This document shows, piece after piece, positions 45,676 to 56,411 of a stretch of 64,000 nt of DNA. The notes beneath the pieces are model-generated. The model had not been told where the DNA came from and did not search any database. It was given only the letters and a program-made list of their open reading frames with translations. Source of the stretch: Archivesica marissinica (lineage: Eukaryota; Mollusca; Bivalvia; Venerida; Vesicomyidae); NCBI GenBank assembly GCA_014843695.1, contig CM026397.1:53007177-53071176 (forward strand), written 5' to 3'. Position 1 is the stretch's first letter, and every line of letters starts with the position of its first letter. The position numbers were made by a program, and so were the translations under genes.

Positions 45676-46093
45676 CTAATGTTTATTATTCATTATTATA
45701 ATAACCATTAATCGATGCATATATCAGTTTCCATTAAAAAAATGACAACTTACATTATAATAACGTAGAGCCATTTTATTTCCTAATCCAGATGAGTTTC
45801 AAAACATCGACTTGTTTGCACTGTTGCCATTAAATAGAGCAATCATTTCAATGCCGTCGTCATTATAAATATGATGTGATAAACATACAAAATGTTGGAG
45901 AAATTCGATATATCCAATATAATCAATACTGAAGCAAATATAGTGCCTATTTAGTTATAATACGGTATACAAAATATGCATTTGATTATAGAATTCTTAT
46001 CGATCTGTTTGATTCGGTGTGGTTCATCTCTGTATAATATAGTATCTTCTATGCTGGTACCCATCGCTAATCATATACGGGCATAATCGGGTA

Positions 46094-47305
46094 TAAGCCC
46101 ATTCTTGCTGTATATCAAGCCCTTTCTTGCTGAATATCAAGCCCATTCTTGCTGTAAATCAAGCCCATTCTTGCAATAAATCAAGCCCATTCTTGCTGTA
46201 TATCAAGCCCATTCTTGCAATAAATCAAGCCCATTCTTGCTGTATATCAAGCCCATTCTTGCTGTAAATCAAGCCCATTCTTGCTGTATATCAAGCCCAT
46301 TCTTGCTGTAAATCAAGCCCATTTTTGCGGCCATTCTTGCTATAAATCAAGCCCATTCTTGCTATAAATCAAGCCCATTCTTGCTGTAAATCAAGCCCAT
46401 TCTTGCTATAAATCAAGCCCATTCTTGCTATAAATCAAGCCCATTCTTGCTGTATATCAAGCCCATTCTTGCTATAAATCAAGCCCATTCTTGCTATAAT
46501 CAAGCCCATTCTTGCTATAAATCAAGCCCATTCTTGCTGTAAATCAAGCCCATTCTTGCTATAAATCAAGCCCATTCTTGCTATAAATTAAGCCCATTCT
46601 TGCTGTAAATCAAGCCCATTCTTGCCGTAAATCAAGCCCATTCTTGCTATATATCAAGCCCATTCTTGCGGCCCATTCTTGCTGTATATCAAGCCCATTC
46701 TTGCTATATATCAAGCCCATTCTTGCGGCCCATTCTTGCTGTATATCAAGCCCATTCTTGCTATATATCAAGCCCATTCTTGCGGCCCATTCTTGCTGTA
46801 TATCAAGCCCATTCTTGCTGTATATCAAGCCCATTCTTGCTATATATCAAGCCCATTCTTGCGGCCCATTCTTGCTGTATATCAAGCCCATTCTTGCTGT
46901 AAATCAAGCCCATTCTTGCTGTATATCAAGCCCATTCTTGCTGTAAATCAAGCCCATTTTTGCGGCCCATTCTTGCTATAAATCAAGCCCATTCTTGCTG
47001 TAAATCAAGCCCATTCTTGCTGTAAATCAAGCCCATTCTTGCTATAAATCAAGCCCATTCTTGCTGTAAATCAAGCCCATTCTTGCTATAAATCAAGCCC
47101 ATTCTTGCTATAAATCAAGCCCATTCTTGCTATAAATCAAGCCCATTCTTGCTGTAAATCAAGCCCATTCTTGCTGTATATCAAGCCCATTCTTGCTATA
47201 TATATCAAGCCCATTCTTGCGGCCCATTCTTGCTGTATATCAAGCCCATTCTTGCTGTAAATCAAGCCCATTCTTGCTGTATATCAAGCCCATTCTTTGC
47301 TGTAG
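46094..47305. repeat. Minisatellite, 22-bp unit, about 55 copies (copy B)
   Basis: Same unit as 33820-35970; about 0.95 kb shorter. Confidence 0.97.
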
Positions 47306-47384
47306 ATCCTTCTGCTACGAGAAGGGGGAAATAACGTGTTTAGGGGGGGGGGGGGTAAACACTTGTGGTATATACATCTAAATA

Positions 47385-47565
47385 CAGTCACACTTGCATG
47401 TGTTAGTGGTCATCCCTATCAAGCAGCCAACCTGTATTAAGCAGCCAGTTTCCAAATTCCCAATATGTTGTTTTATTATATATATGACCTCTATTAGGCA
47501 GTCGCATGTGCTAAGCAGCCACTTTATGTGATTCCTTTGGCTGGCTGCTTAAACACGTTTAACTG
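47385..47565. mobile_element. MITE-P (pogo-type), copy B
   Basis: Same insertion as 36051-36231. Confidence 0.7.
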
Positions 47566-47845
47566 TAGACGCGTAGAGTTCAATCCATACGCCTACTTGG
47601 ATGATTGGAACACAACATAGTCCGGTTCACGTACCCGTATGTATGCACGTCACATATCTCAGCCTCGCTAATGACTCACTGCAATCATTACAATCATCAA
47701 ACGACACACCGACCTACTTTCAAATCTCACAAACAGAAATGATGACGATGATTTTTATTCCGTTTATTTACTCTCGCCTCTGGTGAACCATTTGGGCGAG
47801 CATTCTCTGAAGTTATGCGTGCGTTTCTAGCACCGTCTATTATTC

Positions 47846-47955
47846 GTGAACCATGTACTGGTTAACCGTTGGAGCCTGTCCATGAAAGGTGTTGTTCGAT
47901 AAACTGATCGTCTCTCAAATGGGCTACCGGTAGCGACGTTAAATAAACATTTTTA
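47846..47955 (+). repeat. SINE-C/B-type 3' fragment (copy B)
   Basis: Same as 36520-36628. Confidence 0.6.
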
Positions 47956-48026
47956 AAGGGGGGGGAAGGAGAATGCAATGTCACCCTTCAACAATGTTCC
48001 TTCTTTGTATGTGATTAACTGTAATG

Positions 48027-48261
48027 TGGAAGTCGTGATAGCGCAGTGGATGCGCGTTCGCTTCAGGTGCGAAAGGTCCGGAGTTCGAGCCCCACTGGAG
48101 CCGTTAGGATTGTGCCCTTAGGCAAGGCATTTAAATTCCACATTGCCTCTTCTCTCTCCCTCGTGGCGATGGATTCCATCAGGAATGAGGTCTCGAGAGT
48201 GATTTATATAAGTTGAAATAACTTGTTTCGCAATCGGGCTAAAATAAATTTGTATAAACTA
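48027..48261 (+). repeat. SINE-A, full copy (copy B)
   Basis: Same as 36699-36932. Confidence 0.9.
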
Positions 48262-48458
48262 ACTGTAATGTTGACGGACAATGCAATGCTTGGATCTTCT
48301 CTCACTTTTCATATGAAAAATATTACATATAACGCGCCCTCCATCTCGATCATGTCTTTAACGGTTCATCGTGGCTATTTTCTCAACGTTATCAAATATT
48401 AGGTGAATAGTTTCTTCAAGAAGCCCCTTGATAAATTTATGTCACGTGGGACCAACTA

Positions 48459-48642
48459 CAGTCTGCATCCGTTATGTCGAATTTCGTCAGACCGAACAAA
48501 ATACTTCAACATAACCAAAGTTTGACATAACGAAAGTCTATATAAACAGAGCCAGTTATATGTAAAATGATAGTGTCTGAAACGGGACTTTGATCCGACT
48601 TCGAGATAACAGAACCGACATTGACATAACGGATGTAGACTG
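48459..48642. mobile_element. MITE-Q, copy B
   Basis: Same insertion as 37131-37314. Confidence 0.8.
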
Positions 48643-48835
48643 TAGGTAAAACGAAACGACGTTTCGCTACGAAGTCCAGTATAGGTGGCACAATGACCAC
48701 ATTGTAAACTGCTTGATCAATATGGTTCAGTAAGTAACATTTACACTTCATTGAGCATCACATACATTATATTAAGCCTTTGTAAATGCCACGATTCGGT
48801 ATCCACTCGGTACGACTTGAAAATATTGGCGAGTC

Positions 48836-49093
48836 ACGTCTCCGTGGCCTATTGGTTAAGGCGTCCGCCTACGGAGCGGGAGGTCGAAGGTTCGAATCTC
48901 GTCAGGGGTTCGTTCTGATATGACTGGTTGATGAGCCGCCAGCTAGTTAAATTATGGTTACCGAATGCCTACCAGCCTGACACCTGGCATACAAGCATAG
49001 GATTAGGGAAGTACTGATGTTCATAAACAGGTGTCTCATAAGTCAGAAATGGCTGGCCCTTTAAATAGGGTTGACACTATAATAAACAAACAC
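48836..49093 (+). repeat. SINE-D, forward copy (copy B)
   Basis: Same as 37508-37765 with scattered substitutions (for example TCTCCGTGG for TCTCTGTGG). Confidence 0.85.
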
Positions 49094-49278
49094 AGCAGCA
49101 TTGATGGATCGTACTGGTGTTGGTTTGAGTCTCGGTAAATCGACCTAAGTCTACATGTCTACATCCCCGCGAGGGTATTGAGATCCATGGACGCTCTATT
49201 AGTTAAGGAACCGCATTGAGCTTCGCAAAATTCTACTGCAACTTGCTTGAATTCAGTATAAAGTAAAAGTAAGTAAAG

Positions 49279-49528
49279 TGTTTGTTTATTATAGTGTCAC
49301 CCCTATTTAAAGGGCCAGTCATTTCTGACTTATGAGACACCTCTTTTTTATGAACATCAGTACTTCCCGAATCCTATGCTTGTATGCCAGGCGCCAGGCA
49401 ATCGGTAACAATTATTTAACTAGCTGGCGGCTCACCAACCGGCCATATCAGAACGAACCCCTGACGAGATTCGAACCTTCGACATCACGCTCCGTAGGCG
49501 GACGCCTTAACCACTGGGCCACGGAGAC
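49279..49528 (-). repeat. SINE-D, inverted copy (copy B)
   Basis: Same as 37951-38200. Confidence 0.85.
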
Positions 49529-49674
49529 GGTATATGCCACTGTACTATGTCTAATCACAATAGAAGTCAATGCAGCGCAAGAAGAATACATATACATGTA
49601 CTACTGTTTTATCAAATTCTAGGCAGCCCCGCGAATTGGCGGGCCGCCCGCCATATAAACACGTACAATTAATA

Positions 49675-49682
49675 TGACGTCA
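49675..49682 (+). promoter_or_regulatory. CRE-type site (copy B)
   Basis: TGACGTCA, unchanged from copy A and at the same distance from the start codon. Confidence 0.45.
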
Positions 49683-49723
49683 TAAACGTGACATAACGTC
49701 ATAACACAAGTACGCCTCACAGG

Positions 49724-50965
49724 ATGGCGGCAATGGTTCGTTTGATTTTGCTATTTATGTCATTTTATCTGATTATCAACATTACAAACTGTAAAACAGA
49801 CAGTAAAACAGACAACGGAAAACGGGACGAAATAAGGGAATTACTTCCGGACATTAAAGAAATTGGCAAAAGCATCGATAACAATGGTATCAAAAGCGGT
49901 TTGTGGCTCGTCGGGACATATCTTGCTGCGCATAAATATTTTGGAGTAGACTTTCGATACCTTACTGGGAATATAGGGCCTAGTGATCAGGTTTTCTATA
50001 AGAAATTTCCCTCTCCTACTCTCAGAGATCTTGACAAAGGTGTTGCATTAGCGTGTGAATCTTCTGCACTGGAATGCATAGAGGAGATTCTACCAAATGC
50101 AAGGTTATCGGGATCTCTTCAGCACATTATGAAGACAGAGGAAGAACTCACTACTTTCGCCCCGTTTGAAAATAATTTTGAAGACTTTAAATATCGTCAG
50201 ACAGCAATGTATTTTTTATGTTGGCATACCCAGTTGCAAGATTCTTTCCTTGAATTTAATGAAGGGGAACAGTCGTGTTTATCTCATTTGAATGCCGTGG
50301 ATGAAATTCCTGAGAAGATACGTTACAAATTAATCAAAGATGAAACACCTGCGATTAACGATATCCGTGATGCGAACTTCAAAGAGGACGTTTTCACATG
50401 CGCTCACTTATGGTTCTGCCCAGACCCATGCTACGGGAGGAAGGACAGAGGGAATTTTGTGAAGACAAATTTTAAAGTTAAAGGAAACCCTTGTTTAGAT
50501 TTAAAGAACAGTGAGTGTAAATGGAAAAAGGGTGCGAACATTAACTTCCATGACCTTATACGAAACCGATTTAATTCTACGTGTGATTGCAATTCATATC
50601 ACGTTGGATTCGAGTGGAACAGTAGATTTGGACTATGTGTTGATATAGATGAGTGCTTTAACAGAAAAGCGGATTGCCAAGATACTCGAATATGTAAAAA
50701 TGCAATGGGATCATACATATGCGCATGCCCAAGAGGATATAATGTAAATCCGTCTACAGATACGTGTGAAAAGATGTCGGCCTTGCACCAATCAGCAACA
50801 CTGCTGGAATTCAAGTACTTTGAGACGGATGTAAACAGGGAGGAAAAGGAAGATTTTATCATGTCACTAATGGAATTCGTAGGTATATCCGCCAGTATCC
50901 GACTACATGCTTCATCCAGCCTCATTTTACCTTTCACAATTCTGCTAAATAGAATAGTTTATTAA
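49724..50965 (+). CDS. Secreted EGF-domain protein, 413 aa (copy B)
   Basis: Identical to the protein at 38396-39637 except Asn for Asp at residue 340 (base 50741 A versus 39413 G), in the loop between the fifth and sixth EGF cysteines. Same start, signal peptide, single calcium-binding EGF domain and stop. Probably the other allele of one gene, not a second gene. Confidence 0.85.
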   Translation: MAAMVRLILLFMSFYLIINITNCKTDSKTDNGKRDEIRELLPDIKEIGKSIDNNGIKSGLWLVGTYLAAHKYFGVDFRYLTGNIGPSDQVFYKKFPSPTLRDLDKGVALACESSALECIEEILPNARLSGSLQHIMKTEEELTTFAPFENNFEDFKYRQTAMYFLCWHTQLQDSFLEFNEGEQSCLSHLNAVDEIPEKIRYKLIKDETPAINDIRDANFKEDVFTCAHLWFCPDPCYGRKDRGNFVKTNFKVKGNPCLDLKNSECKWKKGANINFHDLIRNRFNSTCDCNSYHVGFEWNSRFGLCVDIDECFNRKADCQDTRICKNAMGSYICACPRGYNVNPSTDTCEKMSALHQSATLLEFKYFETDVNREEKEDFIMSLMEFVGISASIRLHASSSLILPFTILLNRIVY

Positions 50966-51204
50966 CTCTTTCAACACCAAGTAACTGACATGGACTGGTC
51001 CATGATATTCTTAGACCAATAAATGAAGAAGAAAATTACATTCGGACCAGTTCATTTATCAAGATGGGTAATTTTGTCTAAAATTAGTAATACTACTTGC
51101 AAAAAGTGCAGATCCTGATGAGACGGCTCGTCACGAGCCGGCTCATCTGGATCTACACTTTTTGTAAGCCTATAAATAGAGGTCTGTGTTGTTGAAAGGG
51201 TTAA
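50962..51204. mobile_element. piggyBac-like MITE, complete copy 3
   Basis: TTAACTCTTTCAACACC to GTTGTTGAAAGGGTTAA, with TTAA at both ends. It shows the full 243-bp element that copy 2 lacks. The internal hairpin word ACGAGCCGGCTCATCTGGAT pairs with GATGAGACGGCTCGT. Confidence 0.85.
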
Positions 51205-51652
51205 TAGAACCATTGCTTGCAAAACATAAAAAAGTGTATTATTTTCATGAAAATGCACACCAGATATTTCTGTAAACATTTTTTTCACTGTGTTGATTTC
51301 GCTGATTTATTTACTGGTATTGCAACTATAACATAACTCGTAAAATAAAGTCTTCATTATTATTATATTAGTATTATTATTATAACATAACGCTGTATCA
51401 TAAGGTGAAGAAAAGCCTGGTTTGGACTGGTCAGTGGTATTCGTGTATTTAAGGACTGTTCGCAAATAACTAAACAAAAATGTGCGTGCGTGCGTGTGTG
51501 CGCGTGCGTGCGTTCGAATTTAAAATGGAGTGTCCGCCCGAAAGTTCACCCAAGCGATTTGATTCCGCCGTGTAAACCGCACGACGTAAAAGAATTTTAC
51601 TTGAGGCAAGAGCAGAGAGTTTTCGCCAAAACTGCTGACTGCTGACCAATGA

Positions 51653-51697
<45 letters not shown>

Positions 51698-51710
51698 TGC
51701 GTGCGAGAGA
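51205..51710. repeat. Non-coding; (TGCG)n and (GT)n microsatellites
   Basis: TGCGTGCG/GTGTGT runs lie at about 51481-51515 and 51653-51706. No gene seen. Confidence 0.85.
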
Positions 51711-51892
51711 ATAGTGTAATGATACAGACAGAGATCCATTCCAGAGTCTCCTCTGGTTCTCTTACGTACACGGTGTACAGCACTGACACGAGACCTCGGT
51801 TTAAAGTCCCACTGAAAGACTGTTAATTTTATTTTTTTATTTATTTTATTAGGGTCAGACGGGGAATCGAACCTGCGACCCCTGGATTACCA
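51711..51892 (-). repeat. SINE-B, inverted truncated copy
   Basis: Minus strand: GGTAATCCAGGGGTCGCAGG, GGTTCGATTCCCCG, then CCGAGGTCTCGTGTCAG and GGAGACTCTGGAATGGATCT. The A-box part and the 3' tail are lost; the (GT)n run abuts the truncated 3' side. Confidence 0.8.
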
Positions 51893-52434
51893 GATAACCC
51901 ACCCCGATATTTATATACGAAGACATAGTAGTCAGGCAAAGATAGAAGATGTGTTATATTGATACATGCACCTATATCATACGATAACTCGGAATGTTTG
52001 CATGCAACATCAGAGTTTGCACTGGCTCCTATATAATTGGTTTGACCATATATATACGACAGCTGAGGGTGGTTCGATGAGGCACTCCCTCCCGGTCGCA
52101 TATATTTATTATGTTGTGATGGCAGGGATCTCTTAGCGTAGCTTGGATTGGACATTCATCACGGTGGAGGTCGGTTCTGCTTACCTACTTGTGACGTCAT
52201 AATTAGTTCTCGGGGATAATACCAGCATCTATTTATGTTTAGATTCCGTCACAACTTTAACACCGTTCATATACGAGTATCGCAAACTGTGCAAACTCCA
52301 GAGTTGACTTGTAGTAAATTGAACTCGTGGCTGACCGACCTAACTAGGTGTTGGCCGAACAAAGAACAAAATTAGAAGCATAACAATAAAAGTACACACA
52401 TAAAAGAAATGTGCACCCATAAAAACAAACATCA

Positions 52435-52719
52435 CAGACGGATCTGTAGTCCAGTGGTAACACGCTGGACTGGCAATCCAGGGATCGCAGGTTCGATCCC
52501 CCGTCTGACCCTAATAAAATTAACAGTCTTTCAGATGGGACGTTAAACCGAGGTCTCGTGTCGGTGCTTTACACCGTGCACGTAAAAGAACCAGAGGAGA
52601 TTCTGAAATTGGTCTCTTTCTGTATCATTGCACTATCCTCCAAAATCTAAAATAACTAATCTCTTCAGGAGGCGTCGCTCATATGAGCAACCGGTAGCGA
52701 CGATAAATAAACGTAAAAA
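52435..52719 (+). repeat. SINE-B, full copy 3
   Basis: Complete head-to-tail copy: CTGTAGTCCAGTGGTAACAC, GGTTCGATCCCC, GCAACCGGTAGCGACGATAA. Confidence 0.85.
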
Positions 52720-54728
52720 ACAAACATGAACAAATACGTCTGGTTAACCTACAAAAGGCAAACGGTAATGTTTATCCATTCATTATGTGCAACCTTCAAA
52801 ATGTTATATATTAGTTATTAATTTAACGGAAACCAGTCAAAGTTCACTCCATTATAATCGAATTCCATTTCTAAACTGATGTGTACATTCATAGAGAGCA
52901 ACTGTGCTAACAGTAATCAATGACGTATGATAATTAAGCCACTACTTAAATGAAACTTTAGACATACGTCAATAAAGCGCAATGATACAGTCTAAGATAG
53001 AATTGACTGTTATTTATATTGTTTCAATCTTCAAACAAATAATTGAAAGTTTAGTCCACTGATTTTGATAATTATACAAACCTAGCTATTGTTTAAATAA
53101 CCCTTTATGAATAGACATTTGAAATATCCCTATGATGTCAGATTAAGCTAATACACGGAGACTAAAGGGGGTATATCGGAGACTAAAGGGGATATATTTG
53201 AAATCAGATAACTGCGCAAACGTGATTTAGAATATCTGTTCTATACAATATGGATTACGTGCAATGTTTCCTCGTGTTTAGGTAGGGACGTGGCTTCCGA
53301 CTGCGCACAAGCAGTAGAAGGACGTACTCTGCACAGCTCATATATAGTGATTGTGTTATGGGAATTCATGCCACGGAGAAGTATTTAAAACGATTTTCAA
53401 AAGACGATTTCGACAAATGCTGTCCTTACAAAAGAAAACATATATAATACAGTACAGCATAGTAAATTTATAATATTGATATTTATCCGATATTGATAAA
53501 GACGCGCATAATTGAGAATGAAAAACAAACAAAATTTGAATGCAAATAATGTTATGACAATAAAAATAACAGCAGCAATCCTAGATATATTAATCTATTG
53601 ATTCAAGATTAAGTACCGTAACATATAATATGTTTCTTGTTACATGATCAAATACATTAATAAATAGATGTTCATTGCTGTGTTTAATAAATTGTGTTCG
53701 ATTATACAAGAGCTGGATTGTAATATTGTCTTTCAACATCACACCAAAGCCGGATATGAGTTAGCGTAATTAGGACACTGAGTTGTGTGAAATATATACA
53801 TGTACATGTATAATGTATTTTAATATTCGTGTACATGAAATGGAACGATTGAGAATGCATAGCAATATAGTGGCTCGCAGTACTCACTAATCTATACAAA
53901 TGACTATATCATATGGCTTCATGTGTAGCCATATCCCTAATGTTCGTATTAGAGCTGGTGACCGGGAATACAACGACAGAAGCGCGCCTCCTCGGCCTAC
54001 TATTAAAATGGCAAATGTTACGTAGACTACATATGCACTGAACAATATACGATATAATTGTGCTTTACTTGAGAGCAGACTTCCTCATAAAAACGAGGCA
54101 TGTGGTTTGAAAGTCATGCTACCCCGCGTGTTGCATTATCTGAATCAATGTCTGTTTATTAAACGTTTGGTTGCTACAAGAACATTACGATATAAAAACG
54201 GAAACCACAGGCCATTCTCATATTTCTGCTGAATATGGATTTGTACCGGAGAGTTCAATATGCGTTACGAATGCGATGCTATGGTCTCGTTTATGCCTAG
54301 TTAGATAGCGCTTTCATTACTTGTACAAATTAGTCAACGTCATTAACAATATCCGGCTGGTTTGAGTGGTCGTGGTCCGGAACTTCAATGTATGTCAATA
54401 CTTCGTCAGTATCTATATTGGATGGCAGTTTAACTGCCATGCAGATTTCACGCAGATGTATTTGTGAAGAGGTGAAATCAATTGTTTCTTGTTTGTGGAC
54501 CAAGCAAATTAAACGGAAGTTGATTTTATGGCTTTATTAACCGATGTGTTTGTTTTCGTCAAAACGTGTGCACTATCATCTAAAAGGGACACTGCGATTG
54601 GTCTCTATAGGATCATTTTAGAATCAAATGCTACGAACTGATTCAGAGTGTTCTGAAATATGAACTGGAAAATTTGGAAATGAAATACGATTTATAGAGA
54701 TAAAATATAGCGCTATTTAATTCTCATA
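52720..54728. other. Non-coding, AT-rich
   Basis: No gene or element recognised. A short direct repeat (GGAGACTAAAGGGG type) lies at about 53157-53193. Confidence 0.5.
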
Positions 54729-55202
54729 ATGAATGGATCAGGTGTTAGTCAAGGGCACGTGCATGCCATGTCCTCACACAGGCGCCCACAAACGCAGCAG
54801 AGTAGATCTACGAACATCCGACATCTATCGGTTGTCAAGGAAACTCGGAATTACATAATAATCACACAGGACATGCTGGATGCATTTAAAGAACGCGTAG
54901 TAAAATCACACAAAGTGGACCTAACTCTGAATTATATACATCTCAAAAACAGTGTATCCAACAGACATGTTCCACCCCTGTCCTCCGATAGGCTGCGCTT
55001 GATTCATACAAAGGCGCAGACCAGTCTTGACCTACGAGAATATGTTCGGAATAGACCGGTCAAGGTATTCATAGATGACATAACAAAACATGGCGTTAAC
55101 ACCAAGCCAAGAAGTCGATATGGAACCCAAGGTGTTGTGAAAGGGAAACACACCTTGGTGAAAACATCGATGAAACTGTCTGGTTCTAATTCGAAAAGGT
55201 AA
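54729..55202 (+). CDS. Unidentified 157-codon frame, possibly a first exon
   Basis: Open from ATGAATGGATCAGG to a TAA that overlaps a donor-like AAAAG/GTAACG, so it may be a spliced first exon instead of a whole gene. The product is basic and polar. It starts with a Ser/Gln/Arg-rich stretch, then NYIIITQDMLDAFKERVVKS, a leucine-rich middle and RPVKVFIDDITKHGV, and ends rich in Lys/Ser. No signal peptide, membrane segment or known motif. Base composition is less AT-rich than its flanks, which supports coding. Not recognised; no neighbour suggests a role. Confidence 0.5.
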   Translation: MNGSGVSQGHVHAMSSHRRPQTQQSRSTNIRHLSVVKETRNYIIITQDMLDAFKERVVKSHKVDLTLNYIHLKNSVSNRHVPPLSSDRLRLIHTKAQTSLDLREYVRNRPVKVFIDDITKHGVNTKPRSRYGTQGVVKGKHTLVKTSMKLSGSNSKR

Positions 55203-55315
55203 CGTTATAGTTGGTAAACAATATCACAAATAACTCGTGCTTATATTTTAGATGCTATTTTAATCTTCACGTTCGGTGTACTAGTAATGCAACATGAAAC
55301 GTATTGCCATATTGT

Positions 55316-55365
55316 ATATATGAACTGCTATATATATAAATATATATATAATATATAGATATCTA

Positions 55366-55410
<45 letters not shown>

Positions 55411-55468
55411 ATATATATATATCTATATATATAGATATATATATATATAAATATATATTATATATACT
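55316..55468. repeat. (TA)n microsatellite with self-complementary blocks
   Basis: TATATATA runs broken by GATATCTATATATAG words that are themselves inverted. Confidence 0.95.
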
Positions 55469-55514
55469 TAAGGTCAAAGGATTTGCACAAGTATTTTTAT
55501 ATCAGCAAGTAAAG

Positions 55515-55790
55515 TCAATAACAGTGGTTAACACGTTAGACTGCAAATCCAGGGGATCGCGGGTACGACCCCCCCCCGTTTGACCCTGATACTATTAACA
55601 GTCTTTCAGTTGGGACTTTAAGCCGAGGTCTAGTGTCGGTGCTTTACACCGTACATGTATTAGAACCCGAGTAGACTCTGCCTGTATCAGTACACTATCC
55701 TCCGACAATCTAAAATGACTAATCTCTTCAGTAGGCGTAGCTCATATGGGCAACCGGTAGCGGCGATAGATATACGTAAATGTATGTACA
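55515..55790 (+). repeat. SINE-B, diverged copy
   Basis: Has GTTAGACTGCAAATCCAGGG, CCGAGGTCTAGTGTCGGTGC and GCAACCGGTAGCGGCGATAG. The head is partly lost. Confidence 0.75.
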
Positions 55791-55904
55791 ACGGGGCTTT
55801 CTTTGTACATGCAATACGTGACTACACCCATGGCTTATTTCGAATAAAAGGACAGAGCATCCTATACCATCACGAAGCGGTCATACTTGTAGTCAAACAT
55901 ATGC

Positions 55905-56165
55905 CCGAATAAAGACCAACTGTCTATAAAGAACACATCCATACACAGTTCACTGTCACACCCGCAAAGATCACTGTATCTAAAGAACTCATCCGCACAA
56001 AGATCGCTGTCTCTAAAAATCACCTCTAAACAAAGACCAGTCTCTAAGAACACCTCCAAACAAAGACAATTGTCTTAAAAAAACACCCATCCGTATAAAG
56101 ACATTTGTCTCTTAAAAAAACCACCTCCACACAAAGACCATTGTCTCTAAAGACCACGTTTTTAC
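55905..56165. repeat. Degenerate minisatellite, about 40-bp unit
   Basis: Six or seven imperfect units built on CAAAGACCATTGTCTCTAAA. Much older than the other arrays by divergence. Confidence 0.75.
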
Positions 56166-56270
56166 CATTCCCGTGGACAATCTTAATATACAGACTTGAC
56201 TGTACATGTATACGATAATTAAAAAGGATGCGCGTAGTAATTTACATAAGAGTTTTGATTCGCACCTTGC

Positions 56271-56411
56271 CTGGAGGTTATAAAACGTTTCTCCAATCTC
56301 AAAACTCAGTCTCCAGCGTCTGATTGGTTTAGCTGACAGTAACACTCAGAATCAACCAATCAGATCATTTGAGCTTGAGTTTGAGATCTGAGAAATGTTT
56401 TATAAACCTGG
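56271..56411. mobile_element. MITE-R, copy 1
   Basis: Ends GGTTATAAAACGTTTCTCCA and GAGAAATGTTTTATAAACC are imperfect inverted repeats, with AATCTCAAA / TTTGAGATC further inside. Related copies at 59488-59768. Confidence 0.7.

Larger units (their letters stand above)
40865..51192. repeat. Duplicated block, copy B (right contig start)
   Basis: Starts at the base equivalent to 29189 and remains alignable to the base equivalent to 39864. It is 348 bases shorter because of tandem-array differences. Confidence 0.9.
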
